Source: Collinsella sp. (GTDB taxonomy: Bacteria; Actinomycetota; Coriobacteriia; Coriobacteriales; Coriobacteriaceae). From it: a stretch of 7,324 nucleotides of DNA. The DNA is taken from contig DXMX01000081.1 of assembly GCA_019413955.1 (NCBI GenBank), positions 1 to 7,324 of the forward strand, given 5' to 3'. The translations under genes were made by a program, and so were the position numbers. A model generated the notes under the pieces. It worked only from the letters and a program-made list of their open reading frames with translations, was not told the origin of the DNA and did not search any database. Below, piece after piece: positions 1 to 5,256 of the stretch (position 1 is the first letter of the stretch; the number at the start of each line of letters is the position of its first letter).

Positions 1-421
1 TCTTCAGGCAGATCAACGTCTTGAAGATCGCGGTGGAGGTGGGGTTGGTCGTCGGGATGACGGCGCCCACGATGCCGATGGGCTCGGCGATCTTGGTGAT
101 GCCGTAAGCCTCGTCGCGCTCCAGGACACCACAGGTCTTGGTGTTCTTGTAAGCGTTGTAGATGTACTCTGCGGCGTAGTGGTTCTTGATGACCTTGTCC
201 TCAAGAACGCCGCGGCCGGTCTCCTCGATGGCCATCTTCGCCAACGGGATACGAGCCTTGTTGGCGGCCATGGCGGCCTCATAGAAGATCTTGTCGACCT
301 GCTCCTGCGTGTACGTAGCAAAAAGCGCCTGGGCCTCTCGCATCTGAGCGAGCTTAGCCTCAAGCGCCTCTACGTTGTCCACAATTGCGGGAGTAGTGTT
401 TTCCGGTGACTTTTTCACCAT
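1..421 (-). CDS. adhE: Bifunctional acetaldehyde-CoA/alcohol dehydrogenase AdhE, N-terminal part (runs off left edge)
   Basis: AdhE reduces acetyl-CoA to acetaldehyde and then ethanol with NADH, regenerating NAD+ in fermenting cells; the enzyme is cytosolic and forms filaments (spirosomes). Reading the minus strand from the ATG at 421 gives 140 uninterrupted codons to the window edge. The translation carries stretches I recognise from the aldehyde dehydrogenase half of E. coli AdhE: QEQVDKIF near residue 41, ARIPLAKMA near 57, EDKVIKNH near 74, EYIYNAYK near 85, KTCGVL near 95, IAEPIGI near 110 and PTTNPTSTAIFK near 123. The start is fixed by AAGGAG (428-433) six bases upstream. Only the beginning is visible, so the catalytic cysteine and the whole iron-dependent alcohol dehydrogenase half lie outside. 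A stand-alone acylating acetaldehyde dehydrogenase would look similar over this part, but the residue pattern favours full-length AdhE. Confidence 0.93.
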   Translation of the reverse strand, partial: MVKKSPENTTPAIVDNVEALEAKLAQMREAQALFATYTQEQVDKIFYEAAMAANKARIPLAKMAIEETGRGVLEDKVIKNHYAAEYIYNAYKNTKTCGVLERDEAYGITKIAEPIGIVGAVIPTTNPTSTAIFKTLICLK

Positions 422-461
422 TTGTGTCTCCTTGCGATCGGAGATTTACCCTACGCCTTGC

Positions 462-470
462 ATGATAGCA
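462..470 (-). promoter_or_regulatory. Candidate extended -10 promoter of adhE
   Basis: On the minus strand TGCTATCAT (470 down to 462) is an extended -10 element, about 40 bases before the adhE start codon. No good -35 is seen at the usual spacing. The TATCAT box lies in the loop of a small inverted repeat, CTTGC (457-461) with GCAAG (468-472), which could be a protein site or chance. I looked for a Rex-type TTGTGA...TCACAA operator and found none. The same TGC-TA...T pattern occurs before rpmB. Confidence 0.4.
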
Positions 471-576
471 AGAAATTATTCGGCGAACGGTAAGATTCCT
501 GCAAAAGGCACACTAAAACGCTTCAATAAAATGAACCGCTTTAACTAAAACTATCTGCCTGCTGCATCGCCCCGCT

Positions 577-625
577 CATTGGGGACAGACTCTCATGAGT
601 GCTTTCACTCATTTGGGACAGACAT
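577..625 (+). repeat. Left inverted repeat of the transposase element
   Basis: This 49-base segment is repeated in reverse orientation at 1562-1610 with four mismatches. Inside it, two direct copies of a unit of the form CrCTCATTkGGGACAGAC lie at about 573-590 and 606-623. Between them is a perfect hairpin: ATGAGTG (595-601), loop CTTT (602-605), CACTCAT (606-612). The arrangement of short conserved motif plus hairpin is what Y1 transposases of the RAYT type recognise, although this motif differs from the GTAG motif of enterobacterial REPs. Confidence 0.85.
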
Positions 626-672
626 CGTTTTGCCATTTTGCCGTTCTGAACCTGTTTTTGCCGATCATTGGA

Positions 673-678
673 TATAAA
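673..678 (+). promoter_or_regulatory. Possible -10 box of the transposase gene
   Basis: TATAAA at 673-678 lies about 75 bases before the transposase start and inside the left end of the element, in an otherwise unremarkable A/T-richer stretch (626-753). No good -35 is found at 16-18 bases upstream, so this is a weak call. Confidence 0.25.
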
Positions 679-753
679 TAGGTCACAGGCTCAGCATTTC
701 GCGTTCCTTCTCTCCTTTTAGGTGTTGCCTGTTCAGTTTTGAAAGGAGAGATT

Positions 754-1530
754 ATGCCCCGATGTGCCCGCGCCGTTTCGCTCACCGGCTATTACCACGT
801 CTTTGACCGTGGCAACTCCAAACAGATTATTTTTGAAGATGACTCTGACCGATATCGTTTCTTATCGGACATCTCGGACAGGTTTGCACGCCATAAAGTG
901 GCAGTGTTGGCTTGGTGCCTTATGGACAACCACTTCCATTTGATGGTTGATGACCCATATGACAACCTTTCAAAGGCAATGCAGTGCGCACTGACGGCGT
1001 ATGCTAAGTATTTCAATGGGAAAACGGGAAGAACGGGCCATCTGTTTGACAATCGCTATTCGCGTGTTGCGGTTGAGTCGGACACACAGGCGGTGCAGCT
1101 ACTCGATTATATCCATCTCAATCCTGTGAAAGGTGCGATCGACTCTCTCGAAGCATACCGCTGGTCAAGCTTTAGGGCATACCAGCTGGGCTACGATCCC
1201 TTTGACATCTGCGATGCGGCCCCTATGCTCGATATTGTCGGGGGGTCTCGTCACTATTGTAAGCATCTTAAGGAAGTTGCCGGGCGGATCTGGTCAGTTG
1301 AGATTCTTCCACGCCGACGGATCCTCGATGAGGATGCTCTTTCCGTTGCGCGCGAAGTCCTTCCGAGCATAGATCCTGCGCTGCTCAAGGCCCTGCCACG
1401 CCCCGATCGTGATGCGTGTCTGCTGAGGCTCAGGCGGGCACATCTCACGGTCAAGCAAATTGCCCGTATCACCGGCATCGGCGCTACAAGCGTGACCAAG
1501 GCCACCGTAGGCTGGAGGGAGGCTGCGTGA
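754..1530 (+). CDS. REP-associated tyrosine transposase (RAYT, Y1/HUH superfamily)
   Basis: This is a single-domain HUH nuclease of the transposase IS200-like superfamily (Y1_Tnp), 258 residues, which cuts and rejoins single-stranded DNA through a covalent phosphotyrosine. The HUH metal motif is H60-F-H62 in MDNHFHLMV, the usual MPNHFHLL position. The likely nucleophile is Tyr119 in DYIHLNPVK, matching the conserved Y-I-x-x-NPV block of RAYT proteins; GHLFDNRYSR at about 95-104 is also typical. The C-terminus (about 231-254, LTVKQIARITGIGATSVTK) looks like a small helix-turn-helix, a common addition in longer family members. ATG at 754 is preferred because AAGGAG (743-748) stands five bases before it; an upstream TTG at 739 would overlap that site. 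No frameshift or missing catalytic residue is seen, so the enzyme may be functional. It is flanked by inverted repeats and converges on rpmB. Confidence 0.9.
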   Translation: MPRCARAVSLTGYYHVFDRGNSKQIIFEDDSDRYRFLSDISDRFARHKVAVLAWCLMDNHFHLMVDDPYDNLSKAMQCALTAYAKYFNGKTGRTGHLFDNRYSRVAVESDTQAVQLLDYIHLNPVKGAIDSLEAYRWSSFRAYQLGYDPFDICDAAPMLDIVGGSRHYCKHLKEVAGRIWSVEILPRRRILDEDALSVAREVLPSIDPALLKALPRPDRDACLLRLRRAHLTVKQIARITGIGATSVTKATVGWREAA

Positions 1531-1561
1531 GGCAGGGGCCGAACCGCTGCCGGTATGCGTA

Positions 1562-1610
1562 ATGTCTGTCCCAAATGCGTGAAAACACTCATGTAAGTCT
1601 GTCCCCAATG
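1562..1610 (-). repeat. Right inverted repeat of the transposase element
   Basis: This is the reverse-orientation partner of 577-625. On the minus strand it reads as two GGGACAGAC-containing units with ATGAGTG-TTTT-CACGCAT between them. The palindrome has one mismatch here, while it is perfect in the left copy. The four differences from the left copy lie only in the spacer, loop and palindrome. Both GGGACAGAC motifs are unchanged, as expected if those are the recognised bases. Confidence 0.85.
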
Positions 1611-1615
1611 AGTGC

Positions 1616-1648
1616 AAAAAGGCGCCCTCCGTAGGGGAGGGCGCCTTT
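1616..1648 (-). terminator. Intrinsic terminator of rpmB (possibly bidirectional)
   Basis: GGCGCCCTCC (1621-1630) and GGAGGGCGCC (1636-1645) form a perfect 10-base-pair stem with a five-base loop, extended by AAA/TTT on each side. Read on the minus strand, after rpmB, the stem is followed by TTTTT (1620 down to 1616). On the plus strand only TTT follows, so it may also weakly stop transcripts from the transposase gene. It starts about 70 bases after the rpmB stop codon. Confidence 0.85.
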
Positions 1649-1716
1649 GGTAAGTTCTATGTGAACGCGAGGTCTTTGACCCGGAGAGTCCGAGGTACTT
1701 GTTGGTAAGACCTTAT

Positions 1717-1905
1717 TTAGGAGCGCGCAACCTTGCCAGACTTGAGGCAGGTGGAGCAAACGTTCATCTTGCGACGGTGACCATCGACGACGACGTAGAC
1801 GCGCTGGATGTTGGGGCGGAACTTACGGTTGGTGACGCGGTGAGAGTGGCTGATGGAGCGACCGGCAACGGGGTGCTTACCGCAAACTTCGCAAACTTTG
1901 GACAT
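1717..1905 (-). CDS. rpmB: 50S ribosomal protein L28 (zinc-binding, four-cysteine form)
   Basis: L28 is a small protein of the large ribosomal subunit. The 62-residue product starts MSKVCEVCGK and contains the family pattern SHRVTNRKFRPNIQRV (about 21-36). It has two CxxC pairs, Cys5/Cys8 and Cys50/Cys53, the signature of the zinc-ribbon form of L28; many bacteria hold a second copy without these cysteines for zinc shortage, but none is visible here. The start at 1905 is chosen over a longer frame beginning at 1953 because AAGGAGG (1913-1919) lies seven bases upstream and family members start at MSK. It is monocistronic, with its own promoter and terminator, divergent from the pyr operon. Confidence 0.97.
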   Translation of the reverse strand: MSKVCEVCGKHPVAGRSISHSHRVTNRKFRPNIQRVYVVVDGHRRKMNVCSTCLKSGKVARS

Positions 1906-1959
1906 AACTGACCCTCCTTGGGCGACAAACGAACATGTCGCGTTAACAAACAAGCCTGA

Positions 1960-1968
1960 ACTATAGCA
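1960..1968 (-). promoter_or_regulatory. Candidate extended -10 promoter of rpmB
   Basis: On the minus strand TGCTATAGT (1968 down to 1960) is an extended -10 with five of six matches to TATAAT, about 55 bases before the rpmB start. A TTGCGC sits upstream but with a spacer of about 20 bases, so the -35 is poor. Confidence 0.5.
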
Positions 1969-2190
1969 CAGAAGTCGCTCCCTGTGCGCAATCTACACAG
2001 AGATATTCCTCTTTTGGCGATAGTGCCCACGCCACGGCCCTGGACGTAGATCCGATTTGCGTGCAGCAGAGGGGATTATGCCAGCTCGTGCGTGCGTTTT
2101 CAAGCTCGTCCCACAAATATATATAGGTTTATGGAGCATTGGGCTCCGTTTACGGATTGCTCTGTATTTATGCTCGCAATTAAGCTCGAG
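1969..2190. other. Gene-free stretch between the rpmB and pyr promoters
   Basis: This divergent intergenic stretch of about 220 bases has no plausible coding frame, tRNA or long repeat. It holds an ATATATATA run near 2118 and a small hairpin, ATGGAGC (2131-2137) with GCTCCGT (2143-2149), whose role is unknown. Regulatory sites upstream of the pyr promoter could lie here, but none is recognisable. Confidence 0.5.
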
Positions 2191-2202
2191 GTTGGCTACA
2201 CT
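2174..2202 (+). promoter_or_regulatory. Candidate pyr operon promoter
   Basis: TACACT (2197-2202), preceded by GGC, resembles the TGC-TA...T extended -10 boxes before adhE and rpmB in this window. A weak TCGCAA at 2174-2179 has a 17-base spacer. Transcription would begin near 2209, giving a leader of about 150 bases that includes all attenuator hairpins. TTGACC at 2208 is a better -35 by sequence but has no good -10 downstream and would place the start inside the hairpins. Confidence 0.4.
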
Positions 2203-2220
2203 ATCCCTTGACCATTAAAG

Positions 2221-2283
2221 GGGTACGAGATACCCACATGGAATTACATAGCTGCCATGCGAGCAGCCTTTCCTGTGGGTGTC
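2221..2283 (+). promoter_or_regulatory. pyr leader: competing anti-antiterminator and antiterminator hairpins
   Basis: Two exclusive folds can be read. Hairpin A is GGGTA (2221-2225), loop CGAGA (2226-2230), TACCC (2231-2235). Hairpin B pairs GATACCCACA (2229-2238) with TGTGGGTGTC (2274-2283), ten pairs including one G-U, continued by GGAA/TTCC and an inner GCTGC (2251-2255)/GCAGC (2263-2267) stem with loop CATGCGA. A and B share 2229-2235, and B shares 2276-2283 with the terminator that follows. This is the logic of PyrR attenuators in Bacillus: UMP-bound PyrR holds the first hairpin, blocks the antiterminator and lets the terminator form. The pairings are seen directly; the PyrR role is inferred from pyrR being the first gene. 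Confidence 0.65.
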
Positions 2284-2318
2284 TGGTCCGCTTTAAGCGG
2301 TCGGGCATCTATTTTTTT
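2276..2318 (+). terminator. Conditional intrinsic terminator (pyr attenuator)
   Basis: Positions 2276-2286 pair with 2301-2311, eleven pairs of which five are G-U. After one bulged T (2287) the stem continues CCGCT (2288-2292)/AGCGG (2296-2300) around a three-base loop. Seven T residues follow directly (2312-2318). The 5' arm overlaps the 3' arm of the upstream long hairpin, so the two cannot form together. It ends 39 bases before the pyrR start codon. Confidence 0.7.
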
Positions 2319-2336
2319 GACTGTGTCAGCAGTCAA
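2317..2336 (+). other. Small hairpin between the attenuator and the pyrR ribosome binding site
   Basis: TTGACTG (2317-2323) and CAGTCAA (2330-2336) make a perfect seven-pair stem with loop TGTCAG. It begins inside the T run of the attenuator and ends about ten bases before the pyrR ribosome binding site (AAGGAG, 2348-2353). It might shield the 5' end of read-through transcripts or be incidental. Confidence 0.4.
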
Positions 2337-2357
2337 GACATGTGAGGAAGGAGATCG

Positions 2358-2942
2358 ATGGGCACGACTTCCCCCAAGGCGGTCATCATGGACGAGACCG
2401 CCGTCAATCGAGCGATGACCCGCATCGCGCACGAGATTCTCGAGCGCAACGAGGGCTGTGAAGACCTCGCTCTGGTCGGCATCGTCACGCGCGGCGACCT
2501 TCTGGCAAAGAAGCTCGCCGAGGAGATCAAGGAGATCGAGGGCGTCGACGTTCCGCTCGGCAGCCTGGACATCAGCTTCTACCGCGATGACTACGCTACC
2601 AATTTCGCTCCCGCGATCCACGCCACCAACATTCCCTTTAGCGTCGACGGCAAGCGCGTCGTGCTGGTGGACGACATCCTGTATACGGGCCGTACCATTC
2701 GCGCCGCTCTCGACGCCGTCATGGACCTGGGCCGTCCGAGCCGTATTGAGCTGGCAGTTCTCGTTGACCGCGGTCACCGCGAGCTCCCCATCTCGCCGGA
2801 CTTTGTCGGCAAGAACGTTCCCTCGTCGCATGAGGAGAACGTGCACCTATATATGAAAGAAGTCGACGGCCACACCGCCGTCGAGATTAACGACGTCGCG
2901 CCGGGTTCCCACGTGGGCTCCGCGCCGCTGGGAGGTGAGTAG
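2358..2942 (+). CDS. pyrR: PyrR, pyr operon RNA-binding attenuation regulator / uracil phosphoribosyltransferase
   Basis: PyrR senses UMP and binds pyr mRNA leaders to favour termination; it also has uracil phosphoribosyltransferase activity. The 194-residue product has the type I phosphoribosyltransferase fold. VVLVDDILYTGRT (101-113) is the PRPP-binding loop, GIVTRGD (41-47) a conserved N-terminal strand and loop, LVDRGHRELPI (135-145) the PyrR-specific flexible segment, and VGKNVPSS (150-157) the conserved end. It is slightly longer than Bacillus PyrR (about 180 residues) through a short N-terminal lead and a C-terminal tail after about residue 178. The ATG at 2358 follows AAGGAG with four bases between. 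It is the first gene of the operon, directly after the attenuator it probably controls. Its last codons (CTG GGA GGT GAG) contain the ribosome binding site for pyrB. Confidence 0.96.
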   Translation: MGTTSPKAVIMDETAVNRAMTRIAHEILERNEGCEDLALVGIVTRGDLLAKKLAEEIKEIEGVDVPLGSLDISFYRDDYATNFAPAIHATNIPFSVDGKRVVLVDDILYTGRTIRAALDAVMDLGRPSRIELAVLVDRGHRELPISPDFVGKNVPSSHEENVHLYMKEVDGHTAVEINDVAPGSHVGSAPLGGE

Positions 2943-2946
2943 TACC

Positions 2947-3891
2947 GTGGCGTTCAACCATAAGCACCTGATCGACATTACCGAGTACTCCGAAGAGGAC
3001 ATCAAGCTCATCCTCGAGACCGCCAAGGCGTTCTCCGAGGTCAACGAGCGTGCGATCAAGAAGGTCCCCACGCTCAAGGGCAAGACCATCGTCAATATGT
3101 TCAACGAGCCCTCAACGCGCACCCGCAGCTCCTTCGAGCTCGCCGAGAAGCGTCTTTCGGCCGACAGCCTCAACTTTGGCGGCTCCTCGACCTCCACGGT
3201 CAAGGGCGAGAGCCTCGTCGACACCGTCGAGACCCTCAACGCCTACAAGATCGACTGCATTGTCGTGCGCGATAAGCACGCCGGCGCTCCCTACATCGTC
3301 ACTCAGAACTCGCCCGCAAGCGTCATCTGCGCCGGTGACGGCAAGCACAACCATCCTACGCAGGCCCTGCTCGACCTGTACACCATCTGGGAGCACAAGG
3401 GTGACTTCCACGGTCTGAAGGTCGCCGTCGTCGGCGATATCGCCCACTCCCGCGTTTGCGGCTCGCTGATCCCCGCCCTTAAGATCATGGGCTGCGAGAC
3501 CTACGCCGTCGCCCCCGGCACGCTGCTGCCGCCGTCGCCCGAGGTCTTGGGCTGCGACCACGTGACGAGCGACCTCGATTCCGTCCTGCCCGAGCTGGAC
3601 GTCGTCTACATGCTGCGCGTGCAGCAGGAGCGTCTCGAGGGTGCCCCGTTCCCGACCATTCGCGAGTACCACAAGCTCTTCGGCCTGACCAAGGACCGCG
3701 AGAAGCTCATGAAGCCCGATGCGATCATCTGCCATCCGGGCCCCATCAACCGCGGTGTCGAGTTCGACTCCTATATGGCCGACCACCCGCAACGCTCCGT
3801 CATCCTGGAGCAGGTCTACGCCGGTATCTGCGTGCGTATGGCTATCCTGTATCTGCTGCTTGGAGGTGCCGATAATGGCCTTGCTTCTTAA
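2947..3891 (+). CDS. pyrB: Aspartate carbamoyltransferase catalytic chain
   Basis: PyrB joins carbamoyl phosphate and aspartate to carbamoyl aspartate, the first committed step of UMP synthesis. The 314-residue product has the carbamoyl-phosphate motif STRTR (56-60), Lys86 in STVKGES (the mobile loop reaching the neighbouring subunit), DGKHNHPTQ (131-139), HSRV (167-170) and HPGPINRG (263-270) of the aspartate domain. No regulatory chain (pyrI) is adjacent, so this is probably the unregulated trimer type. I chose GTG at 2947 because GGAGGTGA (2931-2938) stands eight bases upstream; a GTG at 2935 is in frame but lies inside that site. The gene begins four bases after the pyrR stop and overlaps pyrC by 17 bases, pointing to translational coupling. 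Confidence 0.96.
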   Translation: MAFNHKHLIDITEYSEEDIKLILETAKAFSEVNERAIKKVPTLKGKTIVNMFNEPSTRTRSSFELAEKRLSADSLNFGGSSTSTVKGESLVDTVETLNAYKIDCIVVRDKHAGAPYIVTQNSPASVICAGDGKHNHPTQALLDLYTIWEHKGDFHGLKVAVVGDIAHSRVCGSLIPALKIMGCETYAVAPGTLLPPSPEVLGCDHVTSDLDSVLPELDVVYMLRVQQERLEGAPFPTIREYHKLFGLTKDREKLMKPDAIICHPGPINRGVEFDSYMADHPQRSVILEQVYAGICVRMAILYLLLGGADNGLAS

Positions 3892-5164
3892 GAATGCCCA
3901 CGTCGTCGACCCGTCCGTCGAGCTTGACGGTGTCGTTGACGTCCTGATTGACGGCGACAAGATCGCCGAGGTCGGCGAGAATCTCGCCGTCGAGGGAGCC
4001 GAGGTCCGCGACCTTTCCGGCAAGTACCTCGTCCCCGGCCTGGTGGATATGCACGTTCACCTTCGCGAGCCCGGCTACGAGGTCAAAGAGGACATCGAGA
4101 GCGGTACCCGCGCAGCTGCCAAGGGCGGCTTTACCGGCGTGTGCTCCATGCCCAACACCGATCCCGTCACCGATAACGGCACTGTCGTGGAGTTCGTCAA
4201 GTCCCGTGCTGCCGAGGTCGGTCACTGCCGCGTCTATCCGTCGGGCGCCATGACCCGCGGTCTTAAGGGCGAGGCCATGTCCGAGATGGGCGATATGGTC
4301 GCCCACGGCGCCGTCGCCTTCACCGACGACGGTCGCGGCGTGCAGGGTGCGGGCATGCTCCGTCGCTGCATGGACTACGGCAAGATGTTCGGCAAGGTCT
4401 TTATGAGCCACTGCCAAGACGAGGATCTGGTCGGCCACGGCCAGATCAACGAGGGCAAGGTCTCGACCCGTCTGGCTCTCGAGGGTTGGCCGGCTGCCGG
4501 CGAGGAGCTCCAGATCGCCCGCGACATCGAGATCGCCAAGCTGACTGGTGCCAAGCTGCACATCCAGCACATCTCCACCGCCCATGGTCTGGAGATCGTG
4601 CGTGCCGGTAAGGCCGCTGGCGTTCAGGTTACCTGCGAGGCCACCCCGCACCACATGTTCCTGACCGAGAACGACCTGGACGAGACCTACAACACTTCGC
4701 TCAAGGTCAACCCGCCGCTGCGTACCGAGGAGGATGCCGAGGCCATCCGTCAGGGCGTCATCGACGGCACCGTCGACGTTATCGTCACCGATCACGCTCC
4801 CCACACCCCGTGGGAGAAGGCCCGCGAGTTCGAGCTTGCGCCCTTTGGCATGATCGGCCTCGAGACCTCGCTGTCGCTCGTACTCACCGAGCTGGTCAAC
4901 ACGGGCAAGATGAGCATGGGCCGTATGGTCGAGCTCATGGCCATCAAGCCGCGTGAGATCCTGGGCCTCGACCAGGTTCAGGTCAAGGCGGGCTCCGTTG
5001 CCGACCTGACCGTGTTCGACGCGTCCGCCACCTGGACGGTTGGCGAGGACGGTTACGAGTCGCGCGCCGAGAACTCCGGTTTCGCCGGCCGAACGCTTAC
5101 CGGTCGTGCCACCGATGTGTTTGTCGGCGGTAAGCAGACGCTCGCCGACGGCTGCATCTGCTAG
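3875..5164 (+). CDS. pyrC: Dihydroorotase (class I)
   Basis: PyrC cyclises carbamoyl aspartate to dihydroorotate. The 429-residue length and motifs fit class I bacterial dihydroorotases of the amidohydrolase superfamily: DMHVHLREPG (58-67) with metal ligands His60 and His62, Asp151 in FTDDGR, which in class I enzymes can replace the carboxylated lysine as bridging ligand, His179 in MSHCQDE, His232 in IQHIST, and Asp306 in VTDHAPH. The PRLR-like substrate segment appears as NPPLRTEED (279-287). These positions are close to those of Bacillus PyrC. ATG 3875 is set by GGAGGTG (3862-3868), which lies in the last codons of pyrB. Allantoinase is a relative, but the operon context and the REPG motif favour dihydroorotase. 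Two hairpins follow before pyrK. Confidence 0.96.
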   Translation: MALLLKNAHVVDPSVELDGVVDVLIDGDKIAEVGENLAVEGAEVRDLSGKYLVPGLVDMHVHLREPGYEVKEDIESGTRAAAKGGFTGVCSMPNTDPVTDNGTVVEFVKSRAAEVGHCRVYPSGAMTRGLKGEAMSEMGDMVAHGAVAFTDDGRGVQGAGMLRRCMDYGKMFGKVFMSHCQDEDLVGHGQINEGKVSTRLALEGWPAAGEELQIARDIEIAKLTGAKLHIQHISTAHGLEIVRAGKAAGVQVTCEATPHHMFLTENDLDETYNTSLKVNPPLRTEEDAEAIRQGVIDGTVDVIVTDHAPHTPWEKAREFELAPFGMIGLETSLSLVLTELVNTGKMSMGRMVELMAIKPREILGLDQVQVKAGSVADLTVFDASATWTVGEDGYESRAENSGFAGRTLTGRATDVFVGGKQTLADGCIC

Positions 5165-5184
5165 CATAGCCTTATCGCTTTTGT

Positions 5185-5220
5185 GCGCGGTGCCCTTGCG
5201 GTGCCGCGCTTTCTGTTCGT
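5185..5220 (+). terminator. Terminator-like hairpin between pyrC and pyrK
   Basis: GCGCGGTGCC (5185-5194) pairs with GGTGCCGCGC (5200-5209) around loop CTTGC, ten pairs including two G-U. A broken T-rich tail follows (TTTCTGTTCGTTTT from 5210). The tail is too interrupted for an efficient terminator, so partial read-through or an mRNA-processing/stability role is more likely than a complete stop. Confidence 0.45.
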
Positions 5221-5225
5221 TTTGA

Positions 5226-5241
5226 CCATGCAACCGCATGG
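5226..5241 (+). promoter_or_regulatory. Perfect hairpin just upstream of the pyrK ribosome binding site
   Basis: CCATGC (5226-5231) and GCATGG (5236-5241) form a six-pair stem with loop AACC. It ends five bases before TTGGAG (5246-5251), the pyrK ribosome binding site, and so could affect pyrK translation. The loop does not resemble a PyrR site. Confidence 0.4.
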
Positions 5242-5256
5242 GGGATTGGAGCGTCT

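Larger units (their letters stand above)
575..1612 (+). mobile_element. RAYT-type element: Y1 transposase gene between inverted terminal repeats
   Basis: A gene for a REP-associated tyrosine transposase (754-1530) is bracketed by two long inverted repeats, 577-625 and 1562-1610, that agree at 45 of 49 positions. The match extends two more bases outward (CTCATTGGGG from 575, mirrored to 1612). Elements of this family (REPtrons) are known to carry a single HUH-type tyrosine transposase flanked by inverted REP-like sequences, and they move or spread the repeats by single-strand DNA chemistry without target duplication; I see no convincing target duplication here. A subterminal hairpin, GGCAG (1531-1535) with CTGCC (1547-1551), lies between the gene stop and the right repeat. 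The element is inserted between adhE and rpmB, with its right end about four bases from the rpmB terminator. Its coding part is less G/C-biased than the pyr genes, which suggests separate origin. The exact outer ends are inferred from where the repeats stop matching. Confidence 0.8.

Noticed and set aside
739..753. Upstream TTG start for the transposase (MKGEI...)
   Set aside because: These codons contain the AAGGAG ribosome binding site of the ATG at 754, so they are leader and not protein.
573..1612. CRISPR-like short direct repeats (GGGACAGAC)
   Set aside because: There are only two copies per end, in inverted orientation between ends, with no regular spacers; they belong to the transposase ends.
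1906..1953. Longer L28 frame starting MFVNATC
   Set aside because: It would place the strong AAGGAGG site inside the coding part, and L28 proteins begin at MSKVCEVCGK.
1764..2030. Minus-strand frame of 88 codons covering the rpmB upstream region
   Set aside because: It overlaps rpmB out of frame, has no ribosome binding site and shows no recognisable protein sequence.
2131..2149. Hairpin ATGGAGC/GCTCCGT upstream of the pyr promoter
   Set aside because: The stem is short with no T run and lies upstream of the likely transcription start; it cannot be told from chance.
2208..2236. TTGACC as -35 of the pyr promoter
   Set aside because: At 17 bases downstream the would-be -10 is TACCCA, a poor match, and the start would fall inside the attenuator hairpins.
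3842..5239. Long minus-strand open frame (465 codons) opposite pyrB/pyrC
   Set aside because: It is a shadow of the G/C-rich pyrC codons. The translation is low-complexity in G, L, D and H with no family motif, while the plus strand encodes clear PyrC.
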